In this document: positions 35,159 through 47,800 of the stretch, one piece after another
Numbering within the stretch: position 1 is the stretch's first letter
Layout: each line of letters opens with the position of its first letter
Source: Axinella damicornis
Lineage: Eukaryota; Porifera; Demospongiae; Axinellida; Axinellidae
NCBI GenBank assembly: GCA_963931865.1
Contig: OZ007507.1
Coordinates: 10,265,533-10,329,532, forward strand
Direction of reading: 5' to 3'
DNA length: 64,000 nucleotides
Translations under genes and position numbers: made by a program
Notes under the pieces: generated by a model
The model's input: only the letters and a program-made list of their open reading frames with translations
What the model was told of the DNA's origin: nothing
Databases searched by the model: none

Positions 35159-36852
35159 TGTAGCGAAGTTGATTAATAGTGAGGTAATGCATGTTGAACC
35201 ATCTAGTAGGACCATATTTGTACATGTGAGCTTTAGAGTGGTTTTGGTTTGTGCTTCACACTTATGCATTACGCTTGCTGTATTCACTGGTTTCCTTCAT
35301 CTGTCATGTGCTCGTTTGCTGAATGCTCCTGTTTTGCCTGTCACCTGTGATATCATCTGTGCTGGTGGAGACATGTGGTTTTACCATGGGTTTTGTACTT
35401 CCTGTTTGTGTTTGTATTTAAGCAGCCGCTTGCTGCCTTGTATTCATGCCTTCATATATTCACCGATAAGATATTCCAAGCTCACTGTGAGAGTTAACCC
35501 CATCGCACCGCCGCAACAACACCGCGCTCCGGCAAGCTGCGCGCCGAGCTGTTACACTGGCGTAGTCGGCAGGATTCCCTGAAGCAACCGGAGACCTTCA
35601 GTTCCAAGATGGCTAGTCGACCGCTCGTACTGCCGGAGACGTTTTCGGGAGAAGGAAGCTGGGATGAGTGGATATCCCACTTCGAAAACGTTGCAGACGT
35701 GAATGCGTGGGACGGGGATGCCGCTAAGCTGAAATGGCTGAAGGTCCGTTTGACCGGCCGGGCTCAGCGAGCGTTCCAGCAGTTTACGGAGGCGAGCCAG
35801 GGGACGTACAGCCATGCGAAGAAGGCGTTGCGGGAAAGGTTTGATCCCGACAGCAAGCGTGAGCTGTATGCCGTTGAGTTTAACACCAGGCGGAAGCGCA
35901 AGGGAGAGGGATGGGCAGACTTCGCAGAGGACTTGCGACGCCTCACCGACAAGGCGTATCCCGATCTGCAGGAGGAGGCAAGGGAGCGCCTTGCCTTGAA
36001 CAGCTACCTCAGCCAACTGAGTGACCCCCAGGTGTCCTTCAGCGTTAGGCAACGTCAACCGAAGTCCATCGACGAAGCGGTGACAGCCACATTGGAAATG
36101 GAGAGTTACTCCAGGACTGGGCCCGGAAGGATAGCCCACGTCGGACTGGAGCAGGCGACAGTGGTGGCGACAGTCGATAGGAGCGACGAGTTGGTGGACA
36201 AGCTGTCCAACCTGTTGCAGCGAATCGAGCGGCTGGAAGCAGGGACGCAGTCGGATGGTACCGAGTTCGGGAGCGGCCACCGGGGATCGAGTGAGCGATC
36301 AGCTGGCACCGGACTCGGGAGCGGCCACCGGAGACTGCAGCAGAGTGCCGTGATATGCCGGAAGTGCGGCCTGGAAGGGCACTACGCCCGTGGATGCGCT
36401 GCACCTGGATGATGATGCTGAATACGGGACGTATTCCATCGAAGAGGGGAGCTGTGTAGCGAAGTTGATTAATAGTGAGGTAATGCATGTTGAACCATCT
36501 AGTAGGACCATATTTGTACATGTGAGCTTTAGAGTGGTTTTGGTTTGTGCTTCACACTTATGCATTACGCTTGCTGTATTCACTGGTTTCCTTCATCTGT
36601 CATGTGCTCGTTTGCTGAATGCTCCTGTTTTGCCTGTCACCTGTGATATCATCTGTGCTGGTGGAGACATGTGGTTTTACCATGGGTTTTGTACTTCCTG
36701 TTTGTGTTTGTATTTAAGCAGCCGCTTGCTGCCTTGTATTCATGCCTTCATATATTCACCGATAAGATATTCCAAGCTCACTGTGAGAGTTAACCCCATC
36801 GCACCGCCGCAACAACACCGCGCTCCGGCAAGCTGCGCGCCGAGCTGTTACA
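35159..36852 (+). mobile_element. Gag-only LTR retrotransposon with identical-looking LTRs
   Basis: LTRs of 398 bp at 35159-35556 and 36455-36852 (TGTAGCGAAG ... GAGCTGTTACA) appear identical base for base. CTAG flanks both sides (35155-35158 and 36853-36856), a 4-bp target duplication. A primer-binding-type site (TGGCGTAGTCGGCAGGAT) starts just after the left LTR and a purine-rich tract (GAAGAGGGGAG) precedes the right one. Only a gag ORF lies inside. Identity of the LTRs implies a very recent insertion. The long ORFs inside each LTR are not real genes. Confidence 0.95.
35609..36412 (+). CDS. gag: Gag protein of the second LTR element (267 aa)
   Basis: Intact frame starting MASRPLVLPETFSGEGSWD. 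Residues about 10-180 look like a Ty3/gypsy-type Gag capsid (DEWISHFENVADVNAW, LTGRAQRAFQQF, WADFAEDLRRLTDKAYPD, ERLALNSYLSQL). A Gly/Ser-rich tail follows with a single zinc knuckle near the C-terminus, CRKCGLEGHYARGC. Stops at TGA without protease, RT or integrase. The GC content is higher than in the flanking DNA, and there are no internal stops. It would form capsid-like particles if expressed, and needs polymerase in trans. Confidence 0.95.
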   Translation: MASRPLVLPETFSGEGSWDEWISHFENVADVNAWDGDAAKLKWLKVRLTGRAQRAFQQFTEASQGTYSHAKKALRERFDPDSKRELYAVEFNTRRKRKGEGWADFAEDLRRLTDKAYPDLQEEARERLALNSYLSQLSDPQVSFSVRQRQPKSIDEAVTATLEMESYSRTGPGRIAHVGLEQATVVATVDRSDELVDKLSNLLQRIERLEAGTQSDGTEFGSGHRGSSERSAGTGLGSGHRRLQQSAVICRKCGLEGHYARGCAAPG

Positions 36853-38621
36853 CTAGCTTCGATTAACAGGCTCCTCGATCCCCAGAATTTTGGTTATAAT
36901 TTTATGACAGTACTATAGCTATGCGACAATGAGGCTTTAGGGATACATACTGTACAAGCATGACAGTTCTCCATGGATCCCCCTTCTGAACACACGTCTG
37001 TCGGGTACAGATACAGGTATGGGTCAAGATGGAGCACAACTTCATTATCCGAGTAGGCGGCTAGCTGTTAGCATGCATATACATGAAAACAAGTGTATAA
37101 TGAAATTGCTGCCATGGTAACAATTAAATGATCCAGTAATTATTACCAGCTTTTTAACTGCTACCTTGGTTGCCATATGACATGGTAACATAATTGACGA
37201 TCGATCCTTGGCCACTAATTATCACCAGTCTTAACTGCTGCTTTTACATATATACAGCTAAAGTAAGGAGTTCCAGGTTGTCAGGTGAAGGATGCAAGCT
37301 AGTTGGATGCATGAACTTGGCATGGAGCCATGGACCCCCCCGCACATAAACAAGGACACCACCTCCAAGTCTATTCCTATATCACGCTGATGCATCTACT
37401 TGATATATAGCCAGAGAGAGCAACCACTGAGTCATGCAAGAATGTCTGCACCCATCCAGATTGCCCTAGCAACACCACAAAGTTCTCATACTTCGAACAA
37501 TGCTCATTGCATTAAAATAGAGAATACTCATACCATTAATGTTTTTACTGGACATACTGGCCCATGCGGTGTTGTGAGGGCTTTTGCCCTCCATGTAATG
37601 TGCAGAAGTTAGTGACGCTCTGAGTAGCTGTTGGGGCGAAGTTTGCAAAGCTCTGAGTAGCTGTACATGTTGGGGGCATTGTGCGATAAGCTATACCATT
37701 AAATTCGTTGACTGTGGAGCATTGTGTGGTAGCTACAGTGGCATTGTTATGTGACTCACCATCATTGTCTTCGGGTTGAGCTACTGTTGTCAGTATTGGC
37801 TATACATCATTCGAACCTTTCAATCGGTATGGGCTATCGTCATCTAGGCAGAAAAATTGCACTGTTCAATGTTGTTTGGAATTAGTGTTGTAACACTGCA
37901 TGCCTAATTGTAATTGGCTAGGTATTCACAACTGCTCTGTTCTTACCAGGAAAGAGTAGCTTTGAAGAATATAAAAGTGATCTCCATTTATGAAGGATTT
38001 GGTAGTGGTAAATTTGCATGAACCGTTTGATACTTCCAGCTGGCCCGCCCTATACTCAGAGGAGGTTGGACATGCATAGTCAATACTTACGACGTGGATA
38101 TTGGTCCGGCATAATATACTTTAGGTATAGGTATACTGGAAACGTGCGCATTTAGAACCTTGGCCATAACCCATTGCCCTATATATACTTCCTGCCAGAC
38201 TATTAACCACTTCGTAATGCTCAAGGGACAAACAATTTGCAACTGAGGGCCTGACCTAAGACCAATCAGAGCAGCTTGGGCGTATTTTGTCGACATGACA
38301 TGGACTTGCTAGCTAAGTTTTATTGTCCAATCAAGCTCCTCAATTTGATCAGTATAGGGCCATGTCCGACCAATAGCTCTTCAAGTCTTTTCAGGCTAAT
38401 TATAGCTAATTAGTGTTCTTGAATAAACTTGTACAGGAAGTGCAAATAATTATACCTTAGTAATTATGTGTCCCCCCCCCCCCCCCCAGCCTAAACAAGG
38501 TGGGGCCCATTTTTCATATGACACCGCCAGCCGGATACTGGGTTGTAGCTCATTAGCACATGCAACTGAACTGTGACGCTATAATATATACATCAAGGGG
38601 GTGACACTCCCATTGACGCCG
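36853..38621. other. Intergenic stretch between LTR element and TRPA gene
   Basis: No gene recognised. AT-rich with a 16-bp C run (38472-38487). The scattered short ORFs have no protein signature. Confidence 0.5.
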
Positions 38622-38848
38622 TAGTCAGAGCTGCGACCGGGGTCAAGAAATCTTGACCGTCATTTTTGCTGCTTGACCACTTGACCGCATCGCAAAAAGA
38701 CTTTTGACCATTTGACTGCACTGTATTTCAGCCGTTGACCGCTTGACCGCCGATAGTATACGGAAGAATGCGTAGTGACTCCACTCCTTCCTTAGGCTTA
38801 GTATACGGGGTCAAGATTCGCCGATAAGCCCGATTGCAGCTCTGACTA
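38622..38848. repeat. MITE-like element with repeated TTGACC motifs at the TRPA start
   Basis: Ends TAGTCAGAGCTGCGACCGGG and CCCGATTGCAGCTCTGACTA are inverted copies. The interior repeats TTGACC/TTGACT about eight times on the plus strand (GGTCAA on the other). It ends 22 bp before the ATG of the TRPA gene at 38871. Confidence 0.65.
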
Positions 38849-38870
38849 TGGTGTCACCACCCCTTTGTAC

Positions 38871-41800
38871 ATGGCGACCGAACACCTTGAACTCCAGGAG
38901 GTTAGGATCGATATCCCAGCAGCGTATCCCGGAGCGGTAAGATTTAGGAGTCACGCTTTTCTTCAGTAAGGTAAATCGGGGTAATTTCGGTCACTTCCGG
39001 TCAGTATACCCCAAAAGCTACGTTTGCATAGAGCAATGCGGATATAATTGCAGTTCTAGTACGAGGAGTAGTTAGTGTTACTGCAACATAAGTGGGACTC
39101 CCAAGGAATCTATCGTGTACAATTGGCGGTGGCTTTTGTATAGATCGAGACTGACCGCGAAATTATACCGTGACCGGAATTCACCGTTTTACCAGACCAG
39201 TATGTTTCGAAGCCGTAGCTAGCTATATTAGCTATCTAGCTATGGCAGTATCAGACCCAAACAACCAGACGAGTTGTTAGGTCTAGGAGCGATCCTCCCT
39301 GGATCTAGTGTCTGGGAATGAAAGTAGATTAACTTTTAGAGGAGGTGTTTGTGGGTGGGAGCTATTTGCTGTTCCTTTGGTCCTCCCCCTGTCCCCGAAA
39401 GCAGAGAATGCTGAGCCCGTGGGGGCCATCACACATACATGTAACTATTAAAATGGGGGGTGTGCATGGTTGAGGGTCAACTGCATGCATGGATCTACCC
39501 ATACCGATATCCACCAAACTCTGCTTCCTCAAAAGGCAGGCAGTTGTCGGGAATACTGTACTATCCCACAAAACCTAACACTAACTATCTATGTCCCTCG
39601 TTTCCAAGTTAACCTTTACTTCTGGCCTGGAGTCTCGATTAAGCAATTGTACGTGACCTCTGACCCTTAGCACAGGTGTGCATTAATTAATGTATTGTGC
39701 ACACATGTCTGGTTGCATCTTCAGCACCCCCACTTGCCTTTGTGAGGTTAGAAGCACCTTCATAGACACAGTGGAGGTTGTTTGAGCTTTGGTTACACCT
39801 GTTACGCAACTCAAGTGCATGTATACATTTGTAGCTAGCTACCAATATCCCTTTTGTGGATTGTTGTGTCTGTAGTGAGCTAGCAAACTATGTTATTAAA
39901 AAAACTACATGGTCTGAAAAGCATGCTCAACAGATTGTTGTTACCAAAATTCATGAAGCTGATGAGTTGCTGTATCTTACATCAGCTAGATCAACTCCAC
40001 CCACGTTGAATTTCTAAGCAATATTGCCCGCCAATAAAGATGCACACTCAAAAACCTAAAGCATACTAGCTGTATGTGGAGTTGACGCTAACACACACTT
40101 TCATACGTACATGATTATGAAACTAACTGGGTGGGAATACCGTAGTCCCAGAGTCTGACTCTTAGGTTCAGTGTTAACATTGCATACATGCGTATTAAGG
40201 TAACTTTTTCTTATTGTCCTTCGTTTCTTCTCTTAGTGGACTCCCCTGCATGAGGCAGTTAGGAGTGGCAAAGTGGACAAAGTGAAGTATCTTGTTGAAA
40301 ATGGAGCCGATGTCCACATCAAAGGTCCCTGGGGGGTAAGTGAATAAATGAGAATATAGTGCTGACTCTAAATCAGATTGCGTAACGTGCGAAAATCTTG
40401 TGTCGGTAATAGTCAGAGTTTGTGCCCACAAATATTCTGACCACACCGTCATGCACTAGTGCTTATGTGCTGAAATTCACCATGTGAACGAAACTATAAT
40501 AATTTTCCTTCTGGTCCACTATTGCTCTCTTTGACTTGAATAACATAAGAGAATGGCCAGAAGATAATCCGGAGACTCCATAGAACACCATCCAACCGTT
40601 CCAGTTCTTTAACTACTATTAAGTTACCGAGTGATCCGTGGCCGTGCAGCTGTGCAGTTAGTATGACGTATTTTTCGATCTGCAAATTTCCAAATTTGCC
40701 AATTGTTAATCCGCCAAATGCAATTCACAGCTTTTTGGAGACAATACGCCACAATTAATTGCGGTAGTGAATGTTGTGGTTTGATTATCGTAGCTTCGTC
40801 CCCATTGTGAATTTCAGTGCATAAGCACTAGTGCATGGTGTGCATGGTCAGAATATTCGTGGGCCTTTCTTGAGAGCTGTACTGCCAATGACAGCAACAA
40901 GCAACGGCTGCCACCCGAACGACAAAGCGCTCTTAAGTGAGTAAAAGTTGGGGGGAGGGTGCCGAACAACGACTGGCTTGCTAGGTTTGCAGATTCTGCG
41001 CATGCAACTTTGAGATTGACTGCGCAATCTCGAGATTGGCATGCAATTTCTTGATTCTGTAATGCAATGTTGAGATTGCACGAATTCCTATGTGACGTGC
41101 CCTAGTTGTATAGTTGTAGACTCTTTATGTAGGGATAGAGTGGACACGCAGTATATGATCATATGCAAAAAATCTCTCAAAATCTCAAAAGCAATCAACA
41201 TATGAGCCTTTATGGCAATGTCTTCTTCAAGTGCCAACCATGCCTGCCATGCCTCGATCGAACACTCTGTGAGTTGCTGTTTGCTGCCACCCACACATCA
41301 GTAGCTGTTGATCAACTTTGTTCGGCTGATGAAATAAATCGCATTTTGACGAAAATTCTATAATTACCTCTGTCATTTTGAAGTGATGTGCTTTCCCTCA
41401 GTAGGTTATGTTATACTCCTGGTAGGGGAAAAATTGTGCTGCATAATTACACTCCTGGTATAAAAGAAATTGTGCCGCGTTATGTATTAAATAACCTCAC
41501 AGCTCACAGGAAAGGCCTACAAAGAATCTGACTACCTCGTCGTGATCGCTATCATGCAGTGACCCAACCGTACAATTTTGGTGCCGAAACTCACCTTGGT
41601 GGTTGAGATACAAGCATTCTTGTCGTACAGTCGGCTGCCATTCCTCGAGCGCCCTCTGCAGTACAGCTCTTAGGAATGGCACGCGAAGATTCTGACCACA
41701 CGGCCGTGTTTGCTGTCGTTCACTGACGCTTACATGCGAAACTCACCGAGCTGGCAAAGTTGTGAGCGCTGTAATAATTCGACTGAGCGTGGTTGCCACG

Positions 41801-44800
41801 TGGCATGTGCCTTAATTTGAACGAGCTGCAACATTTAAACGGCTGGGTTGCAACGGCCATACCAGGAGTGTGGTTGCCCCTCAATAATGTAAATGAATAA
41901 CATTTGACTACTTATAGGAATAGCCTGCAAAGATTCTGTCTACACTGTCGTGATCGCTATCATGCACTGTCCTCACCATACAATTTTGGTGCTGAAACTC
42001 ACTTTGGTGGTGGAGATACAAGCGCTTTTGTCGTGCTGTCGGCCGCCATTGCTCGATCGCTCTCTTCCAAGTTCGTTGCCAGTACAGCTCTTATGAAGAC
42101 CCCACAAAGATTCTGATCACACCGGTGTGATCACTGTCATTCACTGACGCTCACATGCCGAAACTCGCCGTGCTGGTGAAGGTGTGAGTGCTGTAATACG
42201 TTCTTGTCTTCCCTTTGGATGCCATTGCTGACTTGATCGATTGAGCATGGTACATGTGTATTAATTGGAATGAGCTGCAGTGCCTAGCTAGCTTGCCCGT
42301 CCAGCGAGTTGCAACCAGTTGCATGCAACGCGACTACCAGGAATGCGGTTGCCCCTCATAATTGTAGTTACGTACATAATTATGTTACATGTATGCCTGT
42401 AGATGAACTTACAGTGACTGTTCGTTTGTCTCCATCAGCGGACTCTCATGCATGAGGCAGCAATTAGTGGCAACATCGATACTGTGAGATACCTTGGTGA
42501 CAAGGGTGTCGATGTCAACACCAAAGATAACCGTGGGGTAAGTGAATGAGACTGCTGCTGAATGCATTTTATTATTGCAGTGCAAACATAGTCACTACAT
42601 AACAAGCAGTACTTTACACACCTGTGTAACATGCCCTGGTTACAAGGAGTACGTACATGCAAGCATTTTGATTGTTGATCTGATGTCGGCTAGCTACTAT
42701 CAAGGGCAGTATGGGGAACAATAGAGTCGACTAATTAGTTCACAAAGGTTCGGCACATCACCAATCTATTTGACTACAGAACTACACTGGAATGTTTGGA
42801 ATCCACTCACAATCACTTTCCTTGTACTGAGCACTGTGGCATGGTTGATCACAAGCAGCATTTGTTGAAGTTTGTGCTATTGTGTTTGTGTAAGGGCAGA
42901 CAGAAAACATGGTTACACATGCATAGAAGGATGAGTTCCTTGATTGGAATGTATCCAACAGCTGATTGTGATTATCATGTTTGATCTAGTACTACATTCA
43001 GAAATTACTCGTATTAACTTCAGTGATTTGAGACTAGCTGTTTTGGTGAAGCGGTAGAGTTTTGGTGAAGCGGTAGAGTTTAGCTCCATTTGTCTTTCCC
43101 TGGCTGGGGGAAACCAGGTATAACTCTGGTTGGACTTCGACGAGAAGCGAGTCTAAGGTGACAAAACAACTGAAGCAACATGCCTAAGAAGACCTCCTCG
43201 AGCAAAGCTAACTGCGACAACTGTGACTTGTGTTGTAGCCCCCTTGTGGAAGGCAAAGAGGACATCCTTCACTGCGAAGGTATTTGCCAACTCAAACTTC
43301 ACCGGTACTGTGCTGGAATCTCCGTCAGCCATTTCAAGCGCCTAACGTCTAGCTCGTCCCCATTCGTCTGTTCTGCATGCAGCCAGACCCTCCAGGAAGC
43401 CAAGGTCTCCCAACTTCTATCTGAAGTGGCCGACTTAAAGGCCCAAATCGCTTCGCTTCAAGAACTACTGCTCTCTGCTAATTGCCGCCGTGACGCCCAT
43501 GATGGCGGCCCTCTCTCGGACCAACATCAGCCAGGTGAAGCTGGTGAAGACCAAGTGTCTGAAGATTCTCAGGGCTGGAGCTCCGTGGTCAAGAGAAACT
43601 TACCTCCCTCTGCCCCCAAGCAAAAGGGGGCCACTAAACTCCATGGCCAAAACTATAATGAACGTAAGTTCAATGTTGTGTTCTATGGATTAGCTGAGTG
43701 TAAGAAAGGGTCATCCAGGAACAAGCGCACGCAGCATGACACGAGTCTGGTGTCCAAAACAATTGAGTCAATCTGCTCAGACGTACCCTCCCAGTCCATT
43801 CGTGACTGTGTTCAACTTGGCAAGTATGATGAGAGCCGCAACCGTCCTGTACTAGCCCACCTTCATCGCACCTGTGATGTGTCTAAAGTACTATCTAACC
43901 GCCATAAGTTATTCACTACCCCTGGTATCTCTGTCAAGCCGCATCAATCTCCAAAAAAAAGAGCTACAGAATCTACACTATTGCGTCAGAGACGAGCACT
44001 AATTGTCTCTGGGATTGATAAAGGCAGCATCAAGATTCGTGGCAACAGCATTTATGTCAACAATCAGAAATATGGTACCGCAAATGCCTCTGAGTTTCTT
44101 GCCCAGGCAACCACCAATGCCTCTCAACAAGTCAATGACAACCCTAACTCATCCAACAAAGAGGAGGTAGTCTCCAAGCACGCACCTAAGGGTGCTATTC
44201 AAAAGACCAATGTCTCTAATGATGCTGTTCATAACAAGGTCCCCATTCCATCTATTGTCTCCAACACTAATTCTGCTAACCAGCAATCAACCCAGCCCAC
44301 CCCTCTCTCCAATCATGATGGCACCACCCAGTCATTATGACTACAATGTCCAGAAAATTCAATTAACGCAAACAATGATACTACGCTTCAACATTCCACT
44401 GTAACTACGAATTTACATGGCTCATTCCCATATCAAACTATTCAACATTCGTCTAAGAACAATGCTGCAGACACAATCATTACTTGTTGTTGCTTCAACT
44501 CAAGAAGTCTCGTAAGCAAATTATCTAAATTCCAATCATTTGTTTTCTCAACTAGCTACGACCTAATTTGTGTAACAGAAACATGGCTATCAGACCATAT
44601 TTTCTATCAAGAAATCATACCGTCGCAGTACAGTATCTATCGTAATGACCGCACAACTCGTGGAGGCGGAGTCATGATTGCTATTAAAGACACTATTCCA
44701 GTCACCCTTATCTCTTCACCTGACCATCTTGAAATCATAACTGTGCGCCTCGAGCTACAAAATCCAGTCCTTCTCTGTTGTATTTACATCTCTCCTAGTC

Positions 44801-47800
44801 CTGATAGGACTATCCTCAATGATGTCATTTCCTTCTTGACTGATTTACTTGGTTCGAATCCAACCCACGACATTGTCTTAGTTGGGACTTCAACCTTCCT
44901 GATATCAACTGGGACACTCTGTCTGCTAGCTCACCTGCATCCGAACTGTTCTGTGACTTTGTGTACAATCACAATTTCGCACAATTGGTTGACGAGCCGA
45001 CACACATCAGAGGGAACATCCTTGATCTTGTATTGACAAACTCTGATGACCGTGTCACCAATATCTCAGTCACTCCGCACCAGCACCTAATCCAATCCGA
45101 CCACTTTATCATCACCTTTCAGCTCACTCATTCTGCACCATCACAACCACCACCTACATCAAACCAAAAATGTTTTTGATTTTCCAAAAGCTGACTATGA
45201 AGGACTCTGTTCCTTCATCTTAGACGCTAATTTCAATTCATGCCTCCAATCAGACGACATAGAATATGTCTGGTCCTCACTCAAGAACATGATTTACACT
45301 GGGATGAACTTATTTATCCCAAAAGTCAGGATCAGGAGACACCAGTTCCCTCGTTGGTTTACACCTGAACTTCGTCACCTTTCTAAATGTGCATCCACCC
45401 TCAGAAAAAGAGTATCTAAACACCCAACCTCTAACCAATTTAACAAACTTTCCCTGCTTGAGGACACTCTTCGTAGCAAAATGCTAACTGCCAAGTCATC
45501 CTATGAAACAAGCCTCATCCGCTCCTTCGCTGGCCAACAAAACAACAAATTTTATGACTACATCAAATTCCTGTCCAAGAGTAGCCCCATCCCATCTTCT
45601 GTATGACTAGGATCCTCAGTTGTCACCTCAGATCATGATAGAGCCTCTCTCTTTAACCAATTCTTCCACTCTGTGTTTACAATTAGTTCATACACCCTCC
45701 CCTCAATCGATAGTCTTCCCCAACCCCCTCTAACTATCGACGATCTGCCTATTTCTCATATGGAAGTTCTGACAGCTCTACAATCTCTAAACCCTTCAAA
45801 ATCAATGGGAATTGATGGTATTGGGCCAAGGTTATTAACGAATGTGCCCTAGCTCTTTATGTTCCAATACACCACCTGTTCTCACTCAGTATTACAAAAC
45901 AAGTAATTCCCTCTGAGTGGAAATGCCATTCCATCACCCCTATCCACAAATCTGGCAATAAGGCTCTCGTGACCAACTACAGGCCAATCTCCCTGTTATG
46001 CGTAATCTCGAAAGCCCTTGAGCGCATTGTCTACAACCACCTCAGCAAATTCTTTCTCAAAAACAATGTTACTGTCAACTCGCAATTCGGCTTTCGTCAG
46101 CACCATTCAACCACTCAACAGCTACTTCTTTTTCTTGACAAAGTCCACCTCTCCCTCAACAATAATGCCTCATGTGATGTCATCTACTTGGACTTCAAGA
46201 AAGCATTCTATAGTGTCCCCCATAATGAACTGCTAATAAAGCTATGGAACATTGGCATCACAGGCAACTTGTGGCATTGGATCAGAGAGTATCTAACAGG
46301 GAGACACCAACGTGTTTGCATCAATGGTTGTCATTCCTCCACTCTCCCAGTTATATCTCTGGTGTTCCCCAGGGAAGCATTCTTGGTCCCCTCTTGTTTC
46401 TCGTATATGTCAATGATCTCCCTTCCCAAGCTCTTTATTCCGATCTCTTCCTCTTTGCTGACGACACAAAATGCCTCAAATCAGTTTCATCCCCCTTGGA
46501 CTCCTCGCTATACTCCAAATTGACCTAGGTCAACTTGCTGCCTGGAGTATATACTGGAAGCTATCTTTTAATGAGTTAAAATGCTTTCTTCTTCCTATTC
46601 AATCCAAACATCCACCTAACTCTTCCACAACTCTCTCCCAGTCGAACCACACATACTTCATCAATGGTCACCCTGTCAATTCCTGCAATCAACACAAAGA
46701 CCTCGGCATATTAATATCCCATGATCTATCCTGGTCAAACCATCTTGTACAAATTACAAGTCAAGCCTACAAGAAGTTAGGTCTACTATGTCGGACTCTC
46801 TGCTCGACCAACAGCATTACCACCAAGGAAATACTTTACTTATCACTTGTTAGATCGCAACTTGTGTACTGCTCACAAGTTTGGCGTCCCTTTCAAGTCA
46901 AGGAGATCAAGCTCTTAGAAGATGTCCAACGTCGTGCCACTAAATTTATCCTTAATGACTACACTTCCAGTTACAAGTCTCGCCTCATGAAACTAAAGCT
47001 CCTACCGCTTACAATGATATACGAACTCAATGATGTTTCCTTTTTTGTCAAATCTTTTCAACAACCCTCAGCCTCATTCAATATCATGGATTTCGTGGCA
47101 TTCAGCCCCAACAACACAAGATCTGGCTCTCATTGTAAGTTGGTACAACAACTTGCAAGAGTCAATAGATCTAAACAGTTTTACTTCAATAGACTTCCCC
47201 GCCTCTGGAATTCTCTGCCTCCCATCAACCTATCCAACAACTACGTCACTATTGTCGGCTATCTAAAGAGGATTCTCTGGGATCGTTTCATCTCCACTTT
47301 TGACCAGTTCAACACCTGTACTTACCATTACTGCTGCCCCTGTGCGAAGTATCAAGTCCTCACAAAACAATCATTCAGAGACCCCACATTTTCCTTGAAC
47401 TTCTCCACTCAATGATAAGTCCATAACTCCACCACTGTTCTTTTGGTTTGTGTAGTTTTGTTCTGTAGTGGATTGTCTCCTCCCATCCATATTCAATTGT
47501 AATTTGTAGCTAATACCTGTGTCTTTTGCTCTGTTGTGTTCCAGGCTGCCAGTCAAATCTGGCTGTCCCTCAGTACCCTTATCATGCAACCACAATCTTC
47601 ATTCGGCCACCATCCCCACCCACATTCATGTCACCACATATCTGTGTACTGTAAAGCAATAATAATAATAATAATAAATAAATTCCATTGCATGTACATG
47701 CACAACAGCACAATTCCCTATGCATAGTTCTCAGTCTATTACACCGTAATTTAATCCCTTTCTGGGATGGCAATCAGATGTGGATCAGATGTGGACACGA

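Larger units (their letters stand above)
43041..47690 (+). mobile_element. LINE (non-LTR retrotransposon), CR1/Jockey-like, frameshifted
   Basis: Begins with a 19-bp tandem pair (ttttggtgaagcggtagag, 43041-43078), then ORF1 (43180-44340), an apurinic endonuclease region, a reverse transcriptase region and an (AAT)n tail at about 47660-47684. ORF1 is intact but ORF2 has several frameshifts and a stop. Exact 5' end and target duplication not established. Confidence 0.85.

Noticed and set aside
35552..36521. Long minus-strand ORFs opposite the second gag gene
   Set aside because: Shadow frames of a GC-rich coding region with no recognisable domain.
35121..36866. ORFs of about 153-158 codons, one in each LTR of the second LTR element
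   Set aside because: They lie in duplicated noncoding LTR sequence and run across the LTR boundary; the real product is Gag at 35609-36412.
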